From Blastocatellia bacterium (GTDB lineage: Bacteria > Acidobacteriota > Blastocatellia > UBA7656), in NCBI GenBank assembly GCA_035275065.1, contig DATENM010000002.1, positions 1 through 64,000 of the forward strand: a stretch of 64,000 nt of DNA. Reading direction: 5' to 3'. The notes under the pieces are model-generated. The model did no database searches. It was not told where the DNA came from and worked only from the letters and a program-made list of their open reading frames with translations. Below, piece after piece: positions 1-9,493 of the stretch (the first letter of the stretch is position 1; each line of letters starts with the position of its first letter). A program made the position numbers and the translations under genes.

Positions 1-279
1 GGGCCGAGACCGTCGAGCAGCCCTAGGCGCGCGGCAAAGTCCGAGGCGCAACTTCGGGGAAGTTGCGGCCTCCAGGGCCCGAGGCGCCACGGGCCTTGAC
101 CCACGCCCAGCGCCAAGGGTTGACGGCTGGGGTCGGGCAAGGGTTGTCCCTGATCCCCGCTCCGGGACTGACCCCACGCGAAAACCGGTGGCCGGCTACC
201 TCCCGCGGCGGACGTGTCAGCGCCCGCGCGCCCCGACGATGAGACTCGACGATTTCGAAGACTCTTCCAGGGGGAACCA
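1..279. other. High-GC leader of the window, no supported gene
   Basis: No convincing coding region is seen. A reverse ORF over 23-280 looks like a shadow: it is Arg/Pro-rich and has no recognisable motif. A small hairpin lies at about 47-68 (GCAACTTC-GGG-GAAGTTGC type). Base composition and word use match the first 560 bases of the following ABC gene, not the rest of the window, so this stretch may be foreign or misassembled. Confidence 0.4.
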
Positions 280-1055
280 ATGTCCATCACGGTCGCGCCC
301 GCCACGACCACGACCGCCGCGCGGGCGGTCGACGTCTGGAAAATCTACGGTTCCGGCGAGGCCCAGGTTACGGCGCTGCGGGGCGTCAACGTCGAGCTGC
401 ACCGGGGGGCCTTCACCGCCATCATGGGGCCGTCCGGCTCCGGCAAGTCGACCCTCATGCACTGCCTCGCCGGCCTCGATACCGTGACCCGGGGCCAGGT
501 CCACATCGGGGACGTGCCGATCACCGGGCTCACCGACTCCCGCCTCACCAAGCTGCGGCGCGACAACGTCGGCTTCATCTTCCAGCAGTTCAACCTGCTG
601 CCGACCCTGACCGCGCAGGAGAACATCCTGCTGCCGCTGGCCATCGCCGGTCGGAAGCCGGACAAGGCCTGGTACGACACCGTCATCGACACGGTCGGGC
701 TGCGCGACCGGCTGGGCCACCGGCCGAACCAGCTCTCGGGCGGCCAGCAGCAGCGCGTCGCGATCGCGCGGGCGCTCGTCACGCGGCCGCGGATCATCCT
801 GGCCGACGAGCCGACCGGCAACCTCGACAGCCGCACCTCGATTGAAGTGATGGACGTCTTCCAGCGGCTGAACGAAGAGCGCGGCATCACCATCGCGCTG
901 GTCACACACGAGCCGGACATCGCGCAGTATGCGCGCCGCGTCGTCGTCTTCAAAGACGGGCGCATCAAGCGCGACGAGCGCGTTGAGAATATGCGCTCGG
1001 CGCGCGAAGAGCTTGAAAGCCTGCCGCCGCCTGAAGAAGACGAGGAGGACGAAGA

Positions 1056-1059
<4 letters not shown>
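280..1059 (+). CDS. MacB/LolD-type ABC transporter ATP-binding protein (possible chimera)
   Basis: Cytoplasmic ATPase of 259 aa that would power the permease encoded next. Walker A GPSGSGKST is near residue 50, the Q-loop is in FIFQQFNLLPT, the signature LSGGQQQR is near residue 150, Walker B is ILADEPTGNLDS, and the switch His is in LVTHE. The start at 280 follows a GGGGG ribosome site; a longer reading from 214 is less likely. The end overlaps the permease start by 4 bases (ATGA), so translation is probably coupled. The protein looks mosaic. Up to about base 840 the sequence and codon choice (nearly all G/C third positions, many CGG, TCC and CTC codons) resemble actinobacterial ABC proteins. 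After that it matches the lower-GC3 style of the rest of the window. The C-terminus is acidic (run of Glu/Asp). Confidence 0.85.
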
Positions 1060-2279
<1,220 letters not shown>

Positions 2280-2405
2280 GGGAGCAGGGGCCAGGGGCCC
2301 GGGGCTAGGGGCAAGAAGAAGCTCGCCGCGATGACGATCACGGCCAATGATGAAATCTTGCAATTATGTTGCTAGCCCCTGGTCTCTAGCCCCTATTCCC
2401 TATTC
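2280..2405. repeat. Heptad-armed inverted repeat element E1 (GGGGCTA type)
   Basis: Left arm 2280-2312 is made of 7-bp units (GGGGCCA, GGGGCCC, GGGGCTA). Right arm 2371-2405 is the inverted counterpart (TAGCCCC-type units). The core is 58 bp. It begins at the permease stop codon and ends just upstream of a possible -10 box for the next gene. One of about 19 such elements in the window. Confidence 0.85.
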
Positions 2406-2411
2406 TTCGGG

Positions 2412-2417
2412 TATAAT
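2412..2417 (+). promoter_or_regulatory. Possible -10 box for the transglycosylase gene
   Basis: A perfect TATAAT lies at 2412-2417, between element E1 and the coding region. The region 17 bp upstream falls in the repeat arm and holds no good -35 hexamer. Transcription would begin near 2424, which argues against a start at the GTG at 2424 unless the message is leaderless. Confidence 0.45.
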
Positions 2418-2465
2418 TAAAAAGTGAACAACACCCGTGCCCCACGCGTTTTGGAAGTCATGTTC

Positions 2466-3719
2466 ATGAGAATGAAACGAACCGCGACGATCCTCGTGCT
2501 GTGTGCCGCGCTGGTCGGCGGCACACCGCTCGCGCGTGCCGCGTTCGCTTCAGACACCGACAATTCGCCGACGGCGCAAGAGGTCAAACAGGGGCTGGTC
2601 CAGGACGCCAAGAAGGCTGCCGGGCTGCACTTTCAGCGCGGCGAGCAAGCCTACAAGGGCGGTCAGTACGATATGGCCCGCCGCGAGTTCGACGAGGCGG
2701 TTGATTCCATCCTCACCGCGCCCATCAATATCGCCAACGATGACGAGCTGCGCGCTTACTACCGCGAGCTGATCGAAAAGATCAACCGCTATCAGATCAT
2801 CTCGATGGAGCAGAAGGACGGCGGCTTCAGCGAGCAGCGTTACGAGCCATCGCCGCTCGACAAGCTGGCTTCGCTCTCTGAAGCCGAGCTTGAAGAGGTC
2901 GCCGCGGACGACGAAGTGATCAACGCGCGCTTCAACTTCAACTTCGAGTCGGCCTACCCGATCAAGCAGTTCATCAGCTACTTCACGCGCGGGCGCGGGC
3001 GCGCGACGATGGAAGCCGGATTGGCGCGCTCTGTGCGCTATCGCGCGATGGCCGAGCGCGTCTTCAAGGAAGAAGGCGTGCCGACGGATTTGATCTGGCT
3101 GGCGCAAGTCGAATCGGGCTGGAACCCCTATGCGCTGTCGTCAGCGGCAGCCAAAGGCATGTGGCAATTCATCCCCGCGACCGGCTCGCGTTTCGGACTG
3201 CAACAGAATTACTGGGTTGATGAGCGCGCTAACCCGGAAAAATCAACGCGCGCCGCGGCCCGTTATCTGAAATTCCTGGCGACCCGTTATCGCAACGACT
3301 GGGCGCTGGCGCTGGCCGCTTATAACACCGGCGAAGGCAATGTGGACGCGGCGATTGCGCGCGCCGGCACGCGCGACTTCTGGCGCTTGCACCGCAGCGG
3401 CCACCTCGCGCAAGAGACACGAAACTATGTGCCGGCGATCCTCGCCGTGGTGACGATTGCCAAGTCGCCCAAGCAGTATGGCTTCGATCTGCCGCCGGCG
3501 TATCCTTATCGCTACGAAACGCGCTTGATCGCCAAGCAGACAGACCTGCGGCCGCTGGCTAAGAAGCTGAACATCTCTTACGGCGCGTTGCTGGAGCTGA
3601 ACCCTGAATTGCAACGCGGCACGACGCCGCCGGGCAAGCACGCGCTGCGCGTTCCCGCCGCCAGCGCCGTGAAGACCGAAGCGGCTGAAGAACCCACCGC
3701 CGTCACCAGCACGCCATAG
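2466..3719 (+). CDS. Lytic transglycosylase, MltD-like (SLT domain plus LysM-like tail)
   Basis: 417-aa exported murein lytic transglycosylase that would cleave the MurNAc-GlcNAc bond of peptidoglycan. A signal peptide (basic start, then ILVLCAALVGG) leads into an N-terminal helical region. The SLT catalytic domain begins near residue 195 with LAQVESGWNP, where the Glu is the expected catalytic acid, then AAAKGMWQFIPATG and the ALAAYNTGEGNV motif. The C-terminus has a LysM-like segment (PLAKKLNISYGALLELNP). The start at 2466 is chosen because GGAAG lies 8 bases upstream; ATGs at 2460 and 2472 and a GTG at 2424 are alternatives. It could shape the wall for the secretion or pilus machine, but that is inference. 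Confidence 0.88.
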   Translation: MRMKRTATILVLCAALVGGTPLARAAFASDTDNSPTAQEVKQGLVQDAKKAAGLHFQRGEQAYKGGQYDMARREFDEAVDSILTAPINIANDDELRAYYRELIEKINRYQIISMEQKDGGFSEQRYEPSPLDKLASLSEAELEEVAADDEVINARFNFNFESAYPIKQFISYFTRGRGRATMEAGLARSVRYRAMAERVFKEEGVPTDLIWLAQVESGWNPYALSSAAAKGMWQFIPATGSRFGLQQNYWVDERANPEKSTRAAARYLKFLATRYRNDWALALAAYNTGEGNVDAAIARAGTRDFWRLHRSGHLAQETRNYVPAILAVVTIAKSPKQYGFDLPPAYPYRYETRLIAKQTDLRPLAKKLNISYGALLELNPELQRGTTPPGKHALRVPAASAVKTEAAEEPTAVTSTP

Positions 3720-3726
3720 TAAAAGT

Positions 3727-3774
3727 CACCGCCAGGTTTCATTCACCGAGCCGTATGAATGAAGCCTGGCGGTG
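3727..3774 (+). terminator. Strong hairpin after the transglycosylase gene
   Basis: Two 19-base arms (3727-3745 and 3756-3774) pair with only one G-U and a 10-base loop. No T-run follows, so it may be a factor-assisted terminator or an mRNA 3' stabiliser rather than a classic intrinsic terminator. Confidence 0.6.
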
Positions 3775-3970
3775 GACTATCAACACGCCTGAAGTGGCCA
3801 ACTCGCCCTGCCTCGCCGCTCGACGCCGACCGGCAAATCGCCGCGAATATTAGTATTGAAGCGCCCCTGCCGCTTTGTTATCATCGCCACAGTCTGTTGG
3901 TCGCGCCCGCGAGCGCCGGTCCTTCATGATGCCCCTCCGTTGCCGCCCCGTCGATTTGCGAGGTCTCTCC

Positions 3971-5593
3971 ATGTTCGAGCTGTTCATCTTTATCGCCATT
4001 GTTATTTTCCTTACCGTCATTGGCAGCTTCATCCCCATCGGCAACGAAAACTCGACTGTCCGCCGCTTGCCCTGGGTGACCTTCGCCATCATGGGAATTT
4101 GTGTGTTGACTTACTTTGTGACCTTGCCGGCGCAGGCAGGGAGCCTGAAGGAAGTCGTCGAAAGCCTGGGCGACCTCGAAAAGTTTATGGACAAGAACGA
4201 GGCGTTGATGGCCGACGAAGACGTCCGCAACAAACTGGTGCAGTACGGCCTTATGCCCAGGCAGGCCGCCGACCAGATCAAAGAGCAATTGAAGAAGGAC
4301 CCGGAGCTGGCACGCCAGTATGAAACCTGGCTGGCCACCTCGGACGCCATACAGTTGCGCGAAGAGTTCAACAAGAAACTGATGGCCTATGTCGAGGCGC
4401 GCAAGAGCACGATCAATTATCGCTTCGGCGTTGCGCCCAACGGCGAATGGAAAATCTATCAACTGATCACCAGCGCCTTCCTGCATGGCGGCTACGAACA
4501 TCTGTTCGGCAACTTGATCTTCTTCTTCGCCATTGCTTTCGTGCTGGAGGATTACTGGGGGCGCGGCGTCTTCCTGGGCTTTTACCTGGGAGGTGCCATT
4601 GCGGCGTGCATCCCCTACATGGTTTCACCCTCGACGGTGCCGCTGATTGGCGCTTCGGGGGCGATCTCGGCGACCATGGGCGCGTTCCTCATTCGCCTGC
4701 CGCGCACCAAGATCAAGCTCTTATTCTGGCCGGGCAATTTCCTCGGCTTCCTGCTGACCCGCAAGCGTCTGGTGGTGATGGTGCCCAGTTACCTGTTCTT
4801 GATCGCTTACTTCATCGAGAACCTCATCCTCTGGTATTTCAATCGCAAGAATAATGGTGGCGGCACGGCGTTCTCGGCGCACATCGCCGGCTTTATCTAT
4901 GGCGCGGCCTTCGCCGGAGTGATGAAGGCGACGAAGTATGAAGAGACCGTCATCAACCCGAAGATCGAAGCCAAAGTATCGTTCGCCGCGCCGCAGGCCG
5001 TACAGGAAGGCTTAGAGATGATGGATCAGGGCAAGCTCGACATGGCCGAGCGCAAGCTGCGCACGCACCTGATGAAAGAGCACGACAACCTCGAAGCCAT
5101 CCTCGCCCTGATTCACGTCTATGAGAAGCAACAAAACTATGATCAGCTCAATGCCATGTATGGGCGCTTGATCCGCCATCACTTACAACACAACGACAAG
5201 GAAGCGGCATTGCTGGCCTACGACAATCTGCTGTCGGCATTCCCGGATAACGCCATCTGCCCGCGCATCCCGTCGCGTGACTGGATGGTGATCTGTGATT
5301 ACCTGCACGAGGCCACGATGAACCGCGAAGCGGCGGTCGAATACGAGCGCCTGAGCAACGCCTGGCCCGCCGACACCAACACCGTGCGGGCGCTGGTGCA
5401 GGGCGCGGAATGCGCGCTCGCGGTGCTCGATCCGGAACGTGCCCTGCGCATGTTCGAGCAGGCCGAAAAGCTCGCGCCGCCGCAGGCGCTCGCCTCAAAG
5501 ATCGCCCTGGGATTGGAAAAATGTCACCGCATTATCGACAATCACCCGAACTTCAAAAAGCACAAAAAGCCGAAGATGCCCATTTGGACGTAG
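3971..5593 (+). CDS. Rhomboid family intramembrane serine protease with C-terminal TPR region
   Basis: 540-aa membrane protein. After one N-terminal helix and an Arg-rich stretch comes a helical insert of roughly 100 residues (about 60-160). The rhomboid core follows: HGGYEHLFGN near residue 173, the catalytic Ser in GASGA near residue 226, and the partner His in SAHIAGF near residue 303. From about residue 340 the protein is soluble and TPR-like, repeating short helical pairs. The start at 3971 is preceded by GAGG with 7-base spacing; an upstream reading from 3875 lacks a ribosome site. The TPR tail probably recruits a substrate or partner on the cytoplasmic side. The stop codon touches element E2. 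Confidence 0.85.
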   Translation: MFELFIFIAIVIFLTVIGSFIPIGNENSTVRRLPWVTFAIMGICVLTYFVTLPAQAGSLKEVVESLGDLEKFMDKNEALMADEDVRNKLVQYGLMPRQAADQIKEQLKKDPELARQYETWLATSDAIQLREEFNKKLMAYVEARKSTINYRFGVAPNGEWKIYQLITSAFLHGGYEHLFGNLIFFFAIAFVLEDYWGRGVFLGFYLGGAIAACIPYMVSPSTVPLIGASGAISATMGAFLIRLPRTKIKLLFWPGNFLGFLLTRKRLVVMVPSYLFLIAYFIENLILWYFNRKNNGGGTAFSAHIAGFIYGAAFAGVMKATKYEETVINPKIEAKVSFAAPQAVQEGLEMMDQGKLDMAERKLRTHLMKEHDNLEAILALIHVYEKQQNYDQLNAMYGRLIRHHLQHNDKEAALLAYDNLLSAFPDNAICPRIPSRDWMVICDYLHEATMNREAAVEYERLSNAWPADTNTVRALVQGAECALAVLDPERALRMFEQAEKLAPPQALASKIALGLEKCHRIIDNHPNFKKHKKPKMPIWT

Positions 5594-6045
5594 GAGGCAG
5601 GAGGCAGGAGGCAGGAGGCAGGAGGCGGGAGGCAGTAATCAGGGTTGGAATCTATCTGGGTGTGCAATCATGCTGCCGAGCATTCTACCTATCTCTTCGT
5701 ACCCTTTGGTGAGTTGTAATTGGCGATCTTTGGATAAGTAGCCACAGTCACGTGCGAAATCTAACCAGACCTGTGTTTCAGCCGCTTCGCCATCTGCATC
5801 GGCCATTTTGCTGACAAACATTTTACTGTACTGGCGCTTTCGATAGCCTTCTGCGATATTCGCTGCAACACTGCGAGAAGCGCGACGAATCTGATCCGTC
5901 AACGAGTATCGTTCTTCTGGAGGAAAAGATTTCGATTCATGGAAGATGTCCATCGCCAACTTATAGGCTAATTGATAGACCTTCAAATCTCTGTATCCAT
6001 ACAAGCTAGTCATCCTGCCTCCTGCCTCCTGCCTCCTGCTTCCTG
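5592..6045. mobile_element. Gene-carrying heptad inverted-repeat element E2 (GGAGGCA arms)
   Basis: Left arm 5592-5635 holds about six GGAGGCA units and right arm 6014-6045 holds about four and a half inverted units (TGCCTCC). They enclose one complete four-helix-bundle gene. The element is wedged exactly between the stop codons of two convergent genes: 5593 on the left, 6048-6050 on the right. Because the unit contains AGGAGG, the right arm also provides the Shine-Dalgarno of the inner gene. No target-site duplication or transposase is visible. Confidence 0.75.
5639..6013 (-). CDS. Four-helix-bundle protein (S23/IVP, bAvd-like family)
   Basis: 124-aa protein of the family first known from intervening sequences of 23S rRNA genes (S23/IVP) and structurally related to the Avd accessory protein of diversity-generating retroelements. 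Family hallmarks are DLKVYQLAYKLAMDI at the start, SLTDQIRRASRSVAANIAEG near residues 40-58, a conserved RxxYSKMF stretch, and a final region with GYEEIGRML. The ATG abuts the right heptad arm, whose GGAGG lies 4 bases upstream. No reverse transcriptase or rRNA gene is nearby. Biochemical function is unknown; the fold forms a positively charged pentamer in Avd. Its position inside a palindromic element suggests a role in, or a passenger of, that element. Confidence 0.85.
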   Translation of the reverse strand: MTSLYGYRDLKVYQLAYKLAMDIFHESKSFPPEERYSLTDQIRRASRSVAANIAEGYRKRQYSKMFVSKMADADGEAAETQVWLDFARDCGYLSKDRQLQLTKGYEEIGRMLGSMIAHPDRFQP

Positions 6046-6047
6046 TT

Positions 6048-9000
6048 TCAAAACCACGCTTTCAAGCTGAGCTGAATCGTGCGCGGGCGCTGGGTGCGGC
6101 GCGGCAACAGGAAGTCTGCGTCATTGCGGTCAATGAATTCAGAGCCGAAATTAAAAGTCGTGTTGTTAAACAGATTGAAGACGTCAATGGCCGGGCGCAG
6201 GCGTAGATGCTCGTTGACGCGAACCGTTCGCGAAGCGCGCAGATCAATCGAGCGTGATCCCGGCCCGCGGCCAAAGTTGCGCGGCAGGTTGCCGCTCGAA
6301 CCAATCGGCGCGAGCTGGAGCAAAGCTTTCACATCATCAGCAGTGGCGCTGCCGGGCCGTCGCCATTCGGGGCGACCCAGAGGCCCGATAAAATTCGGGC
6401 GGTCGTTGTCAATGTCATTCAGGTTACGATCTACGCCGGAGCCGATGTTGAACGGGCGCGACGAGCCGAACGAGACAATCGGCGCCAGATCGATCTCGAC
6501 GCGCGGAATTTGAAAGATGCCGCTGAAGGTGAAGCGGTGCCGCTGGTCTTGCAGTGACAGCGAGCGCTCGGCGCGACGGTCGGCCAGGTCTTGCGGCGAC
6601 GCGGTGTTGGTGGTGCCTTCGTCCACCAGCTTCGACAGCGTGTAGACGCCGCGAAACGTCATGCGCCGGCCCGCCGCATAGCGCACCGAAAAGATGCCGC
6701 CGTGGTAAAACGAATTGCCCGTAGATTCCAGCAACTCAACCTGCGTGAGCGTCGGGTCGGGGCGCAGGAAACGCACCGCGTTGAGCGCCGCCGCGATGTT
6801 CGCAGACATCGCCGTGTTGAGCCCGAGCGTCAGAATGCGCACGCCGTTGCGGACGGCAATCGCGCCCGCCGAGGTCGAGGTGTTGGCGCCGAGATCGAAG
6901 CGAACCACGTCGGCGTTAGCGCTGCTGACGGGCCGCCGGCCCGCGGTGTTCGGACGGTTGTCGAAGTCGCGGCTCAACAGAAACTCCGTCAGGTCGGCAA
7001 AGCCTTCGGGCACCTGCGGCGCGTTGATGTTCGATTCGCGCCACAGGTGCGCGCCGCGCGTGAAGATGTAATCGGCGCTGGCGACGATCTTGCGGCTGAT
7101 CTGTCGCTCGACGCCGAGGCCGGTCTGCATCGTATAGGGAATCTTCAGGTCGTCGCTGACGCGGCGCAGGAAGCTCGCTTCGCGGATGCCGAAGCGGTCG
7201 GCCAGCGAGCGGTCGGTGATCGGCGCAGGAAACTTTACAGAATCGAGAACCGCCGGCGTGATGTCCGAATCGACGCTGAGCGTCGAGCGCCCGAGCGAGA
7301 AATCATCAATCGTTCTGAGCAAGGCGCGATTGTAAAACATGCCGAAGCCCGCACGCACGACGGTCTTCCCCGGCTCGGCAAGCTTTTTGAATTTGCGAAA
7401 CAGCTTGCCGCCGAACGGGTCCCAGGCGATGGCGACGCGCGGGCTGAAGTTGTCGCGGTCTTTCAGTATCGATTCGTTGTCCCAGCGCATCCCGAACGAC
7501 AGCGTCAAGTTCTGGCGCAGGTGCCATTCATCTTGCGCGAAGACGCCAAGCACGTTGTTCGACAACTGGCTTTCGGTGTCGAAACGCTGCACGAACTGTT
7601 CGGGGCGGTTAGCGAGAAAGTCTTCGACGCTGGCGAAGGTGTACTCGCCGCCGGTCGCGAACAGGTCGGTGAACGACGAGCGCACCAGTTGGACATCCAT
7701 GCCCACTTTGAACAGGTGCGCGCCATAGATCAACGACAGGTTGTCCTGAAGCTGAAAGCGGCGCTCTTCTCTGGCAAAGGCCGGCGAGCCATCGGTGCCG
7801 GTGTACGAGCCGGCAGTGACGCGCTCGGGCTGGCTGATGATGAGGCTGATCGAATCAGCGCCGGCGCGATTGCGCGGCAGCAGGCGCGAATACTGCGCCC
7901 GCGCCTGGTTGACCAGACGGCCCGAAAAAATGTAGTTGTCGGTGCCGCTGATCGAATCGCTGTTGCGGCCTTCGATGAGCAGCGTATCGAGCAAGCGCGC
8001 GCCGCCGGGGAAGCCGCGCTTGTTTTCGCCGCGCTGCGCGTCGAAGCGCGCCGAGGCGTTGTGCGAAGCCGTGAAATTAAAGTCGGCGCGCCCATTGATG
8101 ACGTTGCGGTTTTCGGGCGTCGAGATGGCGTCGGTAAACAATCCCACAAGGCTGCCGGCGCTGACCGGTTGATTCGGCGGCGGCAGCGCGAAGAGCGGGT
8201 TGATGGCGACCGGCACGGTGGCGTTGATCTCGGCAAAGTCGGTCACGTCGAGCCGCTCGTAGCTGGCGAAAAAGAAATCGCGATGCCGGCGGATCGGCCC
8301 TGAAAAGATTCCGCCTTCGCGGCGCTGCTGCTGCGGCACGCGATCCAGGCCGCGCGCGTTGCGGAAGTAGGTGTTGGCGTTCAGCGCTTCGTCGCCGAAG
8401 TAAAAGTAACCTTCGCCACGAAACGCGTTGGCGCCGCCGCGCGTCCGCAGGTTGATGCGCCCGCCCGAGGCGCGGCCATATTCGGCGGCGTACTGATTGG
8501 TGATGATCTGCACTTCGGCGATGGCCTCGGGGTTGAGCGCGATGCGCTCGCGGGCGCCGCGGTCGTCGTTGTTGTCGAGCCCGTCAATCGTCAGGTTGTT
8601 GGAGGTTGCCGGCGCGCCGGTGAGCGAAAAGATGCCGGCCTCTTCCGGCGAGTTACGCACAAAGACGCCGCGCCCTTCGTCGGCCAGGTCGGCAGTCGAA
8701 AGCGGCGCTTCACTGACGCCGCCGAGCAGGAAGACCAGCTGTAGCGGGTCGCGGTTAATGATGGGCAGTTCGTCCAGCTCGCGGCGCGTGATCGTGTCGC
8801 CGGTGACGGTGCGCGTCGTGTCAACCAGCGGCGGGTTGCTCGCCGTCACCGTCACCTGTTCGCTGACCCCGGATGGTTGCAGCGCGAAGTCCATCGCCAG
8901 GACGCGCCCGCTGGTCACGGTCGTTTCGCGGCTGTCGGACTCGCGAAAGCCGTCTGCCGTCACCTTGAGCATATAGCCGCCGGGCGCGTTCACCGTGATG

Positions 9001-9224
9001 CGGTAACGTCCTTCGCTATCGGTCACCGCCCCGCGCTCGACGCCGGTCGCCGTGTGAATGGCTGAAACGCGCGCCCCGACCACCGCCGCGCCGGCGCTGT
9101 CGCGCACCGCGCCTTGGAAGGTGATGTTGTCAAGATCATCGGCGCGCGCCGACAGACTGGCAGACAGCATGAAGCCGAGCATGGCGACACCGATTGCCTT
9201 CTTCAGATGGAGAAGCCGACTCAT
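6048..9224 (-). CDS. TonB-dependent outer-membrane receptor, Oar-like with carboxypeptidase regulatory domain
   Basis: 1058-aa outer-membrane protein. A signal peptide (LHLKKAIGVAMLGFMLSAS) is followed by a carboxypeptidase D regulatory-like beta-sandwich at about 32-120 (FQGAVRDSAGAAVVGARV), a plug domain (ELDELPIINRDPLQLV), and a long beta-barrel ending in aromatic Phe (LKAWF), as expected for BAM-assembled barrels. This architecture is greatly expanded in Acidobacteriota. The substrate is unknown; relatives take up oligosaccharides or act in adhesion. The start at 9224 has a GGGGG ribosome site; a longer reading from 9278 is less likely. It stands alone, with no SusD-like partner or TonB genes nearby. 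Confidence 0.9.
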   Translation of the reverse strand: MSRLLHLKKAIGVAMLGFMLSASLSARADDLDNITFQGAVRDSAGAAVVGARVSAIHTATGVERGAVTDSEGRYRITVNAPGGYMLKVTADGFRESDSRETTVTSGRVLAMDFALQPSGVSEQVTVTASNPPLVDTTRTVTGDTITRRELDELPIINRDPLQLVFLLGGVSEAPLSTADLADEGRGVFVRNSPEEAGIFSLTGAPATSNNLTIDGLDNNDDRGARERIALNPEAIAEVQIITNQYAAEYGRASGGRINLRTRGGANAFRGEGYFYFGDEALNANTYFRNARGLDRVPQQQRREGGIFSGPIRRHRDFFFASYERLDVTDFAEINATVPVAINPLFALPPPNQPVSAGSLVGLFTDAISTPENRNVINGRADFNFTASHNASARFDAQRGENKRGFPGGARLLDTLLIEGRNSDSISGTDNYIFSGRLVNQARAQYSRLLPRNRAGADSISLIISQPERVTAGSYTGTDGSPAFAREERRFQLQDNLSLIYGAHLFKVGMDVQLVRSSFTDLFATGGEYTFASVEDFLANRPEQFVQRFDTESQLSNNVLGVFAQDEWHLRQNLTLSFGMRWDNESILKDRDNFSPRVAIAWDPFGGKLFRKFKKLAEPGKTVVRAGFGMFYNRALLRTIDDFSLGRSTLSVDSDITPAVLDSVKFPAPITDRSLADRFGIREASFLRRVSDDLKIPYTMQTGLGVERQISRKIVASADYIFTRGAHLWRESNINAPQVPEGFADLTEFLLSRDFDNRPNTAGRRPVSSANADVVRFDLGANTSTSAGAIAVRNGVRILTLGLNTAMSANIAAALNAVRFLRPDPTLTQVELLESTGNSFYHGGIFSVRYAAGRRMTFRGVYTLSKLVDEGTTNTASPQDLADRRAERSLSLQDQRHRFTFSGIFQIPRVEIDLAPIVSFGSSRPFNIGSGVDRNLNDIDNDRPNFIGPLGRPEWRRPGSATADDVKALLQLAPIGSSGNLPRNFGRGPGSRSIDLRASRTVRVNEHLRLRPAIDVFNLFNNTTFNFGSEFIDRNDADFLLPRRTQRPRTIQLSLKAWF

Positions 9225-9393
9225 ACGCTTGCGCCCCCGTTTATTGCTTTGACTGGATCGTAAACCCGAAAGGCCCATTGTGATCTTCGCTACTTCGGTG
9301 AACGCCGCTCAGGCGGCGCGAAAAGCGAAAGGAACACGGCGAGAAGCATATCGAAAAACCGGCGGAAAGCAAGCAGGCGGGGAGAAAAAGAAA

Positions 9394-9493
9394 TGACGAA
9401 CGATGAACGATGAACGATGAATTAGGGAGACAAGTCTCATGCGCTGGCATTGCCTCGGCAGTTCATCATTCATCATTCATCATTCATCGTTCA
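9394..9493. repeat. Heptad inverted repeat element E3 (GATGAAC type)
   Basis: Left arm 9394-9423 repeats GATGAAC/GATGAAT; right arm 9461-9493 is the inverted copy. The core carries GGAGACAAG and a GCTGGCATTGCCTCGGC segment related to the cores of E4 and E5. The right arm supplies the stop codon and last residues of hspR (Glu-Arg-stop), so the element altered the gene's 3' end. Confidence 0.85.

Noticed and set aside
5592..6045. Tandem GGAGGCA repeats as a CRISPR-like array
   Set aside because: Units are 7 bp without spacers and are arranged as inverted arms; no cas gene is present.
6591..8303. 570-codon plus-strand open frame opposite the TonB receptor
   Set aside because: It mirrors the high-GC codon bias of the real gene, is rich in Arg/Ala/Val without a motif or ribosome site, and overlaps a clear receptor gene.
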